A stretch of 64,000 nt of DNA from SIG307 sp045596385. Lineage in GTDB: Bacteria > Bacillota > Clostridia > Lachnospirales > Lachnospiraceae. Location: NCBI GenBank assembly GCA_045596385.1, contig JAZOCC010000007.1:124001-188000 (forward strand), read 5' to 3'. How positions within the stretch are numbered: position 1 is the stretch's first letter; each line of letters opens with the position of its first letter. Of the stretch, positions 25,891 to 33,436 are shown piece by piece. The position numbers were made by a program, and so were the translations under genes. Below the pieces are notes generated by a model, which was not told the DNA's origin, did no database searches, and worked only from the letters and a program-made list of their open reading frames with translations.

Positions 25891-25919
25891 TTGCGTTGTT
25901 TGGGGAAATGAGATATAAT
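25891..25919 (+). promoter_or_regulatory. strong sigma-A promoter with no gene behind it
   Basis: TTGCGT at 25891-25896 and TATAAT at 25914-25919 with a 17-base spacer. The nearest plus-strand gene is more than 1 kb away, beyond the minus-strand LysR gene. Transcription would meet a terminator within about 70 bases. Confidence 0.55.
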
Positions 25920-25958
25920 GAGGAATGAGAGGAAACTTTGAAGTTTGCGCATATATCA

Positions 25959-25991
25959 AAAAACTCTACAGCATGAAAGCGTAGAGTTTTT
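25959..25991. terminator. bidirectional terminator at the end of the LysR gene
   Basis: AAAAACTCTAC at 25959-25969 pairs with GTAGAGTTTTT at 25981-25991. T-runs are present for both strands. It can end the minus-strand LysR transcript and any RNA from the promoter at 25891. Confidence 0.8.
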
Positions 25992-26002
25992 TTGGGGGGG
26001 AA

Positions 26003-26869
26003 CTAGCGATATTTCAGATAGTCCAAAAACTTTTTTACTGCTAGAGAAGCATTTTTTTTGCTTCTTAGTGCGAGACCTATATCACGGTAAGCAGGAACAT
26101 CTAATTCTTTTGATAGAATCCTATATGGGACACGCCTTAAGATTAGTTCCGGTAATATGGAGATTCCAAGACCGCTTTCAACCATTGACATAACAGCGTA
26201 ATCATCCCAAGTTGTAAATTTCATATTTGGTGTTAGATTGTTTCGTTCGAATATTTCAGATATTTCCGCTTTGGCTCCTTTTTCGAGTAGCATAAAAGGT
26301 TCATTACAAAGTGCAGAGACAGGAAATTGGTCAACGTCTCTTAAAGAATGATTTTCGGGGATAATTGCCATAAGCTTATCTTGATGTAAAAAAATGGTTT
26401 CAAATTCTTGGTGAGTTGGTAACCTTAAAAATCCGCAATCGACTCTGCCTGTATGAATCCATTCTTCAATTTCAGTATAATCACCTAACAAAAGTTCATA
26501 GTCAATATTAGGATAATCTTTCTGAAATTCTTTAATTATGTTAGGAAGCCAATGCGTGGCAACGCTTGAAAAAGTACCAATGCGGATTAAACCGGAGTCG
26601 AGTCCGTTGATTTCGTCTATTTGCATTTGGAGTTTATTAAATTCAGTACAAAGGTTTTGGGCATATGGTAATATCTTCATGCCGTCACTTGTAGGTTTGA
26701 TACCGTATTTGCTTCGCTCAAGAAGTGTGATATTCCATTCTTTTTCTAGGTCTGAAATCATTCGGCTGACACCGGATTGGGTATAGTTAAGAATTTCTGC
26801 CGCTTTTGTGAAGCTCCCGTATTCGACCGTTTTCACAAAAGAGAGGTATTTTTGCAAATTCATGTCCAT
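26003..26869 (-). CDS. LysR-family transcriptional regulator
   Basis: A 288-residue LTTR: N-terminal winged helix (MNLQKYLSFVKTVEYGSFTK, then AAEILNYTQSGVSRMISDLE) and a periplasmic-binding-type effector domain. Three nearby start codons exist; the one at 26869 is chosen because AGGAATAGGTG precedes it at a usable distance. It is divergently transcribed from an EamA transporter, which it probably controls. The gene is visibly more AT-rich than its neighbours, with different codon choice (many AAA, ATT, TTT), suggesting acquisition with the transporter. Confidence 0.92.
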   Translation of the reverse strand: MDMNLQKYLSFVKTVEYGSFTKAAEILNYTQSGVSRMISDLEKEWNITLLERSKYGIKPTSDGMKILPYAQNLCTEFNKLQMQIDEINGLDSGLIRIGTFSSVATHWLPNIIKEFQKDYPNIDYELLLGDYTEIEEWIHTGRVDCGFLRLPTHQEFETIFLHQDKLMAIIPENHSLRDVDQFPVSALCNEPFMLLEKGAKAEISEIFERNNLTPNMKFTTWDDYAVMSMVESGLGISILPELILRRVPYRILSKELDVPAYRDIGLALRSKKNASLAVKKFLDYLKYR

Positions 26870-26901
26870 AATAACACCTATTCCTAAATGTGATTTTAGA
26901 T

Positions 26902-26955
26902 ATAACAAATATTTGCTTTTGTTATGCTCGATATTATGATATACTTCTCAATATC
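26902..26955. promoter_or_regulatory. LysR/EamA divergent control region
   Basis: ATAACAAA at 26902-26909 and TTTGTTAT at 26918-26925 form a perfect dyad, a plausible LysR-type box. A second dyad, GATATT/AATATC, spans about 26930-26955. TTGCTT at 26913-26918 and TATGAT at 26935-26940 (16-base spacer) could serve the transporter, with the first dyad overlapping its -35 element. Confidence 0.5.
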
Positions 26956-26973
26956 AAAAAGCAAGAGGTTATT

Positions 26974-27837
26974 ATGGATAAGAAAGCATTTATAAAATAT
27001 TTGTCAGCATTATTGCTGTTTGGTTTAAATGGTATTGTGGCAAGTAATATTGCTTTAAGCAGTTATGAAATTGTATTTTTACGAACGCTTATTGGAAGCG
27101 TTCTTTTAATGACTTTATTCCTTGTCGGCAAAGGGAGATTTCACATTATTACATACAGAAAAGATACTGTGTATATCGTTTTGTCTGGAATTACAATGGG
27201 AACAAGTTGGATGTTTTTATATGAAGCTTATCAACAGATAGGTGTAAGTATGGCATCACTTTTGTATTATTGTGGTCCGGTAATAGTAATGATTTTATCC
27301 CCTTTGATTTTTAGGGAGAAACTTACAGCACCTAAGATAATTGGATTTTTACTTGTTCTTATAGGCATTTATTTTGTTAATGGGAATGCGGTTACTGAAG
27401 GTAGCAATACATGGGGAATTATTTGTGGTGCTATGTCAGCAGTTATGTACTTTTTTATGGTTACTCTGAATAAGCAGTCTAAGAATATTACAGGCATGGA
27501 AAATTCTGTAATACAGCTATTGGTAAGTTTCTTAACGGTTGCAGTATTTGTCGGTTTCAAACAAGGCTTTGTTATCAACATACCTTCTGATGATTGGCAT
27601 TGGATTTTGATATTGGGTATCTTAAATACTGGGATTGGATGTTATTTATATTTTTCACCACTTACTAAATTGCCGGTTCAAACTGTAGCTGTATGTGGTT
27701 ATCTTGAACCATTATCGGCAGTTATATTTGCATCAATTTTACTTGGCGAGAAGATGAGCATTGTTCAAATTATAGGTGCAGTGTGCATCATTGGTGGGGC
27801 AATGATTGGTGAATTGGTAAAAATAAAGAAGTCGTAA
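26974..27837 (+). CDS. EamA/DMT-family transporter
   Basis: A 287-residue inner-membrane protein with ten predicted helices in two EamA repeats, characteristic of drug/metabolite exporters. Conserved features include SSYEIVFLRTLIGSVLL in helix 2, SMASLLYYCGPVIVMIL, and GCYLYFSPLTKLPVQTVAVC in the second repeat, followed by a GEKMSIVQIIGAVCIIGG end. The start at 26974 has AAGAGG upstream; the longer open frame runs through the control region. Substrate unknown. AT-rich like the divergent LysR gene, consistent with a transferred pair. Confidence 0.9.
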   Translation: MDKKAFIKYLSALLLFGLNGIVASNIALSSYEIVFLRTLIGSVLLMTLFLVGKGRFHIITYRKDTVYIVLSGITMGTSWMFLYEAYQQIGVSMASLLYYCGPVIVMILSPLIFREKLTAPKIIGFLLVLIGIYFVNGNAVTEGSNTWGIICGAMSAVMYFFMVTLNKQSKNITGMENSVIQLLVSFLTVAVFVGFKQGFVINIPSDDWHWILILGILNTGIGCYLYFSPLTKLPVQTVAVCGYLEPLSAVIFASILLGEKMSIVQIIGAVCIIGGAMIGELVKIKKS

Positions 27838-27863
27838 ACTTTCAGCTTGTCGGAGGTAATGTG

Positions 27864-28208
27864 ATGTTAGTACAGGGTATGGAGGATTTGGAGAGAAAGT
27901 TCGGTTTTGTTCCGGATTTCCACGATGAGCAGATTGAGAATGTTTCGATTACTGCGGATCGGATTGAGATGGTAATCCGGACGGGAGCAGGACCGGTTTG
28001 GGTGCAAAAACGGAGTAAGGCACGGATAAAGCTTACCTTTCTGGGAGTAAAGTCGTTTTGCCTTCAGGGGGAGATGTACGGGACGGTGAGTATCATTTTG
28101 GATTTACTGTTTTATGAGAAGGATGAGTGCGTAGAAGCAAAGCTGGAGACTTCCTTGGGAACGGAAGGTTTTATCTTGGCGAAAGAGGTTCGGATAGAGG
28201 AGATATAA
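27864..28208 (+). CDS. hypothetical protein, about 114 residues
   Basis: No firm family assignment. The protein has an N-terminal FGFVPDFHDEQIENVSI motif followed by alternating beta-type stretches (ADRIEMVIRTG, ARIKLTFLGV, VEAKLETSLGTEGFILAKEV), a pattern similar to small beta-rich immunity-like proteins (Imm50-type), but that is weak inference. GTG at 27861 is an alternative start; ATG at 27864 is better spaced from GGAGG. Base composition returns to that of the host genome. A strong hairpin follows. Confidence 0.65.
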   Translation: MLVQGMEDLERKFGFVPDFHDEQIENVSITADRIEMVIRTGAGPVWVQKRSKARIKLTFLGVKSFCLQGEMYGTVSIILDLLFYEKDECVEAKLETSLGTEGFILAKEVRIEEI

Positions 28209-28222
28209 GGAGTTAAACATGT

Positions 28223-28257
28223 GGAGTACCGAAGGGACAGAAACCTTTCGGTACTCC
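28223..28257. terminator. terminator between converging genes
   Basis: A perfect 14-bp stem, GGAGTACCGAAGGG at 28223-28236 with 28244-28257 apart from one G-T pair, then GTTTCTTTT. It lies between the 27864 gene and dpaB. Confidence 0.8.
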
Positions 28258-28268
28258 GTTTCTTTTGC

Positions 28269-28850
28269 TTACCGAAGTAACGGTTGTATCTGCTCTCCGT
28301 TTGCTGCCTTTGATGCGGATACCGGCACCAGTGCCATATCAGCTACCAAAGAATTCGGTTTGCCGGAGCAGTCGTCCTGCCGGAACGGGACGAAGTAGTA
28401 GTTCCGGGTGTTAAGAAGCTTGCCGATGTTGGAGGCATTGGCGGTAAGTCCGTCGTTGGTGGAGACGGCAAGGAGCACCGGGCGGTTGTTTCTGAGGTGG
28501 GCCTTTACCGCCATGGTAACCGGGGTGTCGGTGATGGCGTTTGCCAGCTTTGCAATGGTGTTTCCGGTACACGGAGCTACGATAATAAGGTCAAAAAGCT
28601 TCTTCGGACCGATGGGCTCCGCTCCCGGAATGGTGTCGATGACGGTGTTACCGGTAATGGCTTCCACATCGTTACGGAAGTCCTCGGCTTTATAAAAACG
28701 GCTGTTAATCTGTGCCGTAGAAAAAGAAAAAATCGGGGTTACAATCGCCCCGAGGCGTACCAATTCCTTGATAGGGTCTAATATTTTCGAAAAGGTGCAA
28801 AAGGATCCGGTAACGGCGAATCCGATGCGCATTCCTTTTAAATTTTCCAT
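28269..28850 (-). CDS. dpaB: dipicolinate synthase subunit B
   Basis: Flavoprotein subunit that, with DpaA, makes dipicolinic acid in the mother cell for spore heat resistance. The 193-residue product has the flavin-decarboxylase-type fold: RIGFAVTGSFCTFSK at the N-terminus, LIIVAPCTGNTIAKLANAITDTPV and LLAVSTNDGLTANASNIGKLL. Its ribosome-binding site (AAGGAG) is embedded in the last codons of dpaA, so translation is coupled. Presence of this pair marks the organism as an endospore former. Confidence 0.94.
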   Translation of the reverse strand: MENLKGMRIGFAVTGSFCTFSKILDPIKELVRLGAIVTPIFSFSTAQINSRFYKAEDFRNDVEAITGNTVIDTIPGAEPIGPKKLFDLIIVAPCTGNTIAKLANAITDTPVTMAVKAHLRNNRPVLLAVSTNDGLTANASNIGKLLNTRNYYFVPFRQDDCSGKPNSLVADMALVPVSASKAANGEQIQPLLR

Positions 28851-28854
28851 AAGA

Positions 28855-29565
28855 CTACTCCTTTTTAGTTTGTTCTATGATTTCGTCAAATATGAGCTTT
28901 GCGGCAGATTCCGGTGAAAACCGAGAGGGCAGTGCACCTGCCGGAAGTACACGTAAGCCGGAGATATCCTTGGTGAGACAAGGTACGCTGGCCAATTCGA
29001 TTAATAGAGCCGGAGAATCGTTGCAGGAAGCCGGTAAACGGTCCAGTACAGCCGCCGGGATGGTATTAATCACAATAACATTGTCAAGGGAAGAAAGCTC
29101 CGTCAGTTTTTTTGCGGAAAAGCCTTTTTGTAAGGCATCGGAAAGCTCCGACCGATTTTCGGTGTATACCGTAACCGAAGCCCCCAAAGCCGAAAACAGA
29201 CGTGCACATTCCTTTCCGAGAAAGCCGTAGCCAAGAATTAAGACCTCGGTTTCGCACAGAGCGGTCTTTGTCTCCTTTATGGCGAGGGCTACGGCTCCTT
29301 CCGCGGTGTACACGGAGTTTTTGGTCCGGAAGGTGTCACTCTGCCGGAGTTTTCGGTAGCCTGCGGTTAAAAGCGCCGCGGTTTCCGACGGGATGCCTCC
29401 CCAGATGAGACTGTTTTGTTTGATGACATCGGTATATGCCGTAAAGCTTTCTTTGGGAGATAAAATCAGAAGGTCTGCGGGAGCCTGCAAGGTATGACCT
29501 GCTCGTTGCATGAGGTCGGTCAGAATAGCATGCCGGCAGTCTTCTCCGTAAATCAGAAAATTCAT
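28855..29565 (-). CDS. dpaA: dipicolinate synthase subunit A (short form)
   Basis: NAD(P)-binding dehydrogenase-like subunit of dipicolinate synthase. The Rossmann fold is at about residues 105-130 (ETEVLILGYGFLGKECARLF), followed by NTIPAAVLDRL and a C-terminal LRVLPAGALPSRFSPESAAK box typical of DpaA. At 236 residues it is about 60 shorter than the usual 290-300; the missing part is in the N-terminal domain. It starts behind AAAGGAG, 4 bases before dpaB. Whether the compact form is fully active is unknown, but the conserved C-terminal half is intact. Confidence 0.88.
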   Translation of the reverse strand: MNFLIYGEDCRHAILTDLMQRAGHTLQAPADLLILSPKESFTAYTDVIKQNSLIWGGIPSETAALLTAGYRKLRQSDTFRTKNSVYTAEGAVALAIKETKTALCETEVLILGYGFLGKECARLFSALGASVTVYTENRSELSDALQKGFSAKKLTELSSLDNVIVINTIPAAVLDRLPASCNDSPALLIELASVPCLTKDISGLRVLPAGALPSRFSPESAAKLIFDEIIEQTKKE

Positions 29566-29680
29566 AAGCGACTCCTTTGTTTTTTATACCACAGTGTATT
29601 CGCAAAAATCGGTTTGGTGTGTGCACGAAAGAAAATCCTGCGGAATAAAGTATAAGGAAATGTATTTGATTGGAGCACCT

Positions 29681-30697
29681 ATGGGACAATGTTATTTTTC
29701 GGGCAGTAACAGTGGAGAAGGCTTTCATAATTATTTTGACGGAGTGGTACCGGTATGGGCGCGGCTGACACGATACTTTATGATAAAAGGAGGCCCGGGG
29801 GTGGGAAAGAGTACCTTAATGAAGCGGGTGGCCGCAAAAGCGGAGGAAGCGGGAGAAGAGGTAGAACGGTTTTACTGCTCCGGGGATCCGGACAGTTTAG
29901 ATGCGATACGTCTTGTTAAGCGGGGAATTGTGTTTGCGGACGCTACCTCGCCTCATACCATGGACCCACAGTTTCCGGGAGCGGTGGAGGAGATTGTAAA
30001 CCTGGGAGAGCATATCGATAGGACCCGTATCATTCGGTATCGGGATGCAGTGGAGAGTCTTACCAGAAAGAATAAGGAATGCTACCGCAGAGGCTACGCA
30101 TTTTTACGGGCGGCAAAGGCTTTGGAAGAGGAACGTTATCGGGAAATCGCGGACTGTGTGGAGAAAGATAAACTTGTAAAACAGGGAAAAGAGATGGCAG
30201 AACGCATCGGAAAAGAAGAGGAACGGCAGAGCAGGCGCTTGTTTCTGGATGCGCTCAGTTGTAAGGGACGGGTGAACTTTGCGAAGGATTTGTGTGAAGG
30301 AAACAGAGTGTACCGGGTAATTGGCGCAGAAAAGGACGTGGTGGCGGACCTGCTTGCAAAGGAGGTGCAAAGCAATCGGAAGGAGCTGTTTTGCAGTCCT
30401 CTTTGTCCGGAACGTGTGAATCATATGCTTTTGCGGGACCGGGAGGTATTTCTTACCACAGAGCCGGGGACGGACGGAACCTTGCTTTCTGCAGGGGATT
30501 TCCTGAAAAAAGACTGCCACGGAATTGCTTCCCGGTATGCCGAGGAGGCACGGCGGCAGGAGGAGCTGGCAATGTTTTGCTTTAAGGAATGTAAGAAGAT
30601 TCATGACGAGCTGGAAGATATTTATAAGGAATGTGTGGACTTTGCGGCCATTACCGAGCGGACAGAAGCGTTGCTTGATTTGTTGTGGGAGCTGTAG
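29681..30697 (+). CDS. PRK06851-type P-loop ATPase
   Basis: A 338-residue member of a Firmicutes ATPase family of unknown role. The first domain has YFSGSNSGEGFHNYFDG and an intact Walker A, KGGPGVGKSTLMK. Family members usually contain a second, duplicated P-loop domain. Here the matching region begins LSCKGRVNFAKDLCEGNRVY, but the expected P-loop is replaced by VIGAEKDVVADLLAKE, so the second site is probably dead. GGAG lies 5 bases before 29681; an in-frame ATG at 29660 is an alternative start. It is divergent from dpaA-dpaB. Confidence 0.8.
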   Translation: MGQCYFSGSNSGEGFHNYFDGVVPVWARLTRYFMIKGGPGVGKSTLMKRVAAKAEEAGEEVERFYCSGDPDSLDAIRLVKRGIVFADATSPHTMDPQFPGAVEEIVNLGEHIDRTRIIRYRDAVESLTRKNKECYRRGYAFLRAAKALEEERYREIADCVEKDKLVKQGKEMAERIGKEEERQSRRLFLDALSCKGRVNFAKDLCEGNRVYRVIGAEKDVVADLLAKEVQSNRKELFCSPLCPERVNHMLLRDREVFLTTEPGTDGTLLSAGDFLKKDCHGIASRYAEEARRQEELAMFCFKECKKIHDELEDIYKECVDFAAITERTEALLDLLWEL

Positions 30698-30813
30698 GAA
30701 GGTGAGAGGTTTCGTTGAAAGGAAGCGAAATAAGGCGGATGTCGGCGCAAATGCATAAGGGAGGAAAATCATGGTATACTAAGGAAAAATGAATGAAGGA
30801 ACCGGAGGCTGTG

Positions 30814-31848
30814 ATGAAAAAATTATGTTTTTTTGATGCGAAACCTTATGACAAGATATACTTTGATCCCTTTGCAAAGGAATACAACTTTGAAATTCTG
30901 TACTGCGATTCCAAGCTTAACGAGCGGAGCGTGGTGTTTGCACAGGGGTGTGATGCGGTGGTGGCTTTTGTAAATGACCGGGTGAATGCAGAGGTTCTGA
31001 ACACTTTGTCGGAGATGGGAATCTCTATTGTGGCACTTCGCTGTGCGGGATACAATAATGTAGACTTTAAGGAAGCTTACGGGAAGGTGCATATTGTCCG
31101 GGTGCCGGCCTATTCGCCGTATGCGGTGGCGGAGTTCACCATGGGCATGTTTCTTTCCCTGAACCGGAAGCTTTACCGTGCCTATAACCGTATCCGGGAG
31201 TATAATTTCAGCTTAATCGGCCTTCTGGGGACGGATTTTCACGGAAAGACCATGGGTGTGGTGGGAACCGGAAAAATCGGGCAGGTGTTTATCGACATCT
31301 GCCTGGGCTTCGGAATGAAGGTGCTGGCCTATGATCCGTATCCGAGGGAACGGGAGGGTGTGCGTTATGTGTCCTTTGAAGAACTGTGCCGGCATTCCGA
31401 TATGATATCTTTACACTGTCCGCTGACCAAGGAGTCTTATCATTTGGTGGATGAGAAGGCAATCGAAACCATGAAGGACGGAGTCATGTTAGTCAATACC
31501 TCCCGTGGTGCGTTAATCGACTCCACGGCACTGATTGAAGGATTAAAGGAAGGGAAAATCGGTGCCGCGGGCCTGGATGTGTATGAGGAGGAGGGAGATT
31601 ACTTCTATGAGGATTATTCCGGAGCTGTGATGCCGGATGACGAGCTGGCCCGTATTATTTCCATGCCGAATGTACTGCTGACCTCCCATCAGGCCTTTTT
31701 GACCAGAGAAGCGCTAAAAAACATTGCGGAGACGACCCTTGAAAATCTGCGTCAATATTTTGCGGGAGAAGCCCTGCCGAACGAGATCTGCTACCGGTGT
31801 GCAAAGAACGGCAGCTGTAAGAAGGAGCACAAGGAGCGATGCTTTTAG
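30814..31848 (+). CDS. D-2-hydroxyacid dehydrogenase (D-lactate dehydrogenase, LdhA type) with Cys-rich tail
   Basis: Reduces pyruvate to D-lactate with NADH in fermentation. The 344-residue product matches the LdhA family: NAD-binding GVVGTGKIGQVFIDI, catalytic Arg in NTSRGALIDSTAL, the Glu region GLDVYEEEGDYFYED and catalytic His in LLTSHQAFLTREAL. A C-terminal extension reads CYRCAKNGSCKKEHKERCF, with four cysteines in a short basic stretch, possibly a metal site or redox element. The start at 30814 has GGAGG 5 bases upstream. Confidence 0.9.
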   Translation: MKKLCFFDAKPYDKIYFDPFAKEYNFEILYCDSKLNERSVVFAQGCDAVVAFVNDRVNAEVLNTLSEMGISIVALRCAGYNNVDFKEAYGKVHIVRVPAYSPYAVAEFTMGMFLSLNRKLYRAYNRIREYNFSLIGLLGTDFHGKTMGVVGTGKIGQVFIDICLGFGMKVLAYDPYPREREGVRYVSFEELCRHSDMISLHCPLTKESYHLVDEKAIETMKDGVMLVNTSRGALIDSTALIEGLKEGKIGAAGLDVYEEEGDYFYEDYSGAVMPDDELARIISMPNVLLTSHQAFLTREALKNIAETTLENLRQYFAGEALPNEICYRCAKNGSCKKEHKERCF

Positions 31849-31892
31849 CATTAAAAGTGAAGAAAATGATAAGTCGGAAGGTACAAGATTCC

Positions 31893-31917
31893 GGGGACAG
31901 TTTTTAGGGCTGTCCCC
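31893..31917 (+). terminator. rho-independent terminator
   Basis: GGGGACAG at 31893-31900 pairs with CTGTCCCC at 31910-31917, followed by TTTCTTTT. Confidence 0.85.
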
Positions 31918-31934
31918 TTTCTTTTCGGAACTAC

Positions 31935-31963
31935 TTGCGTTTCCCAGAATAATATACTATAAT
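31935..31963 (+). promoter_or_regulatory. sigma-A promoter of the papain-like gene
   Basis: TTGCGT at 31935-31940 and TATAAT at 31958-31963, spacer 17. Confidence 0.65.
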
Positions 31964-32025
31964 GTTATTATCTATGATTTGTCATAACGGTGTAGGGGCC
32001 GTGTTTAGGGAAGGTGATATTAAGA

Positions 32026-32595
32026 ATGGCAAAAAAGAATCAGGAGACAAGAGAGCTGTACATTTTATTGTTACGCACGACATCTTTACTTTCCAGAGTA
32101 ATTCATATAGCAACGAAGGAACCGTATACCCATATTTCTCTCGGATTTTCCGGAGATTGTACGCAGTTTTACAGCTTTGCGAGACGGTACACGAATTTGC
32201 CGCTTCCGGCAGGGTTTGTACATGAAAGCATTGAGTCCGGGATGATGGCGAAATGTAAGAATGCGCCGTGTGCATTGTACCGCCTGGAAGTTCCGGCCCA
32301 GTCGTACCGGGCAATCCGCAGGAAGTTTAAGAAAATGCTTCCGGTGCAGAAGCGGTTTCAGTACAGTGTGTTAGGAACGTTTTTATGTTTCTTCGGGATT
32401 GCGTATAAGCGCCGGAATAAGTATTTTTGTTCCCAGTTTGTGGCGGAGACCTTAAACGAAGTGGGCGTGATGGAGCTTACGAAGTCTCCGGAACTGTATC
32501 ATCCGGTGGATTTCTTAAGTCTTCCGGAAATGGAGTTGTGCTATGAGGGCACCCTGGGAGGTTTGGCGCAGAAGAGATTTTGTTTGGCGTGTTAG
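32026..32595 (+). CDS. permuted papain-like hydrolase (YiiX/NlpC-P60 superfamily)
   Basis: A 189-residue predicted cysteine hydrolase with circularly permuted order. The catalytic His36 in PYTHISLGF comes before the catalytic Cys135 in KYFCSQFVAETL, as in YiiX/YaeF-type and lecithin:retinol acyltransferase-like proteins. Such enzymes act on peptides, lipids or amide bonds; the substrate here is unknown. A middle basic stretch (IRRKFKKMLPVQKR) may bind a membrane or nucleic acid. No signal peptide. The ATG at 32026 is preferred over an upstream GTG. Confidence 0.7.
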   Translation: MAKKNQETRELYILLLRTTSLLSRVIHIATKEPYTHISLGFSGDCTQFYSFARRYTNLPLPAGFVHESIESGMMAKCKNAPCALYRLEVPAQSYRAIRRKFKKMLPVQKRFQYSVLGTFLCFFGIAYKRRNKYFCSQFVAETLNEVGVMELTKSPELYHPVDFLSLPEMELCYEGTLGGLAQKRFCLAC

Positions 32596-32646
32596 CGTAG
32601 GGATGGGAGACATATGTGAGGGAACAGAATCATTTATGGATACCGG

Positions 32647-32669
32647 AGCGGCACGAAAGCAGTGCCGCT
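32647..32669 (+). terminator. rho-independent terminator
   Basis: AGCGGCAC at 32647-32654 pairs with GTGCCGCT at 32662-32669, then TTGTTA. Confidence 0.7.
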
Positions 32670-32728
32670 TTGTTATAGTAAAATACTTTATTTTTGTAAA
32701 TTAAGAAAGTATAAGAAGGGAGCACACA

Positions 32729-33436
32729 ATGAAGTTTACCATCGAACATGTAGCAAAGAGCTTTGAGAAAAAGCAGGTATTAAAGGATATTGATTTTACC
32801 TTTGAAGCTGGGAAAATCTACGGGCTTTTGGGAAGAAACGGTGCCGGAAAGACGACGCTGTTTAACTGTATCAACGGCGATATAAAGACAGATGGCGGAA
32901 AGTTCTATCTGGAGGAAAACGGTGCGGTAGAAAAAATCGTGCCGGAGGATATCGGCTATGTGCTTTCCACGCCGACAGTGCCGGAGTTTCTGACGGGACG
33001 GGAGTTTTTGAAATTTTTCCTGGATATCCATGAGGACCGGATTGAGGATAAGAAAACAACCGATGAATATTTTGAGTATGTCAGCATTGATGCGGAAGAC
33101 CGGGATAAGCTGTTAAAGGACTATTCCCACGGTATGAAAAACAAGATGCAGATGTTAATCAATATTATTGCACGACCGAAGGTGCTTTTATTGGATGAGC
33201 CGTTGACGTCCCTTGATGTGGTGGTGGCAGAGGAAATGAAGCAGCTGCTTCGTTCTTTAAAGAAGGATTGTATTACGATTTTTTCGACCCACATTATGGA
33301 CCTGGCGTTGGATTTGTGCGATGAAATCGTACTGTTAAATCACGGCGTACTGGAAACGGTGGATAAGTCCGATTTGGACAGCAGGGAGTTTAAGGATAAG
33401 ATTATTGCGGCACTTCGGGAGGACGGAAATGAGTAA
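32729..33436 (+). CDS. ABC transporter ATP-binding protein
   Basis: A 235-residue ABC ATPase. Walker A is GRNGAGKTT at 35-43 and Walker B LLLDEPLTSLD, with the switch His in STHIMD. The signature motif is unusual, reading YSHGMKNKMQM instead of LSGGQ, as in several exporter ATPases of the ABC-2 type. Its stop overlaps the start of the permease gene (ATGAGTAA). The pair probably forms an exporter; the substrate is unknown. Confidence 0.92.
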   Translation: MKFTIEHVAKSFEKKQVLKDIDFTFEAGKIYGLLGRNGAGKTTLFNCINGDIKTDGGKFYLEENGAVEKIVPEDIGYVLSTPTVPEFLTGREFLKFFLDIHEDRIEDKKTTDEYFEYVSIDAEDRDKLLKDYSHGMKNKMQMLINIIARPKVLLLDEPLTSLDVVVAEEMKQLLRSLKKDCITIFSTHIMDLALDLCDEIVLLNHGVLETVDKSDLDSREFKDKIIAALREDGNE

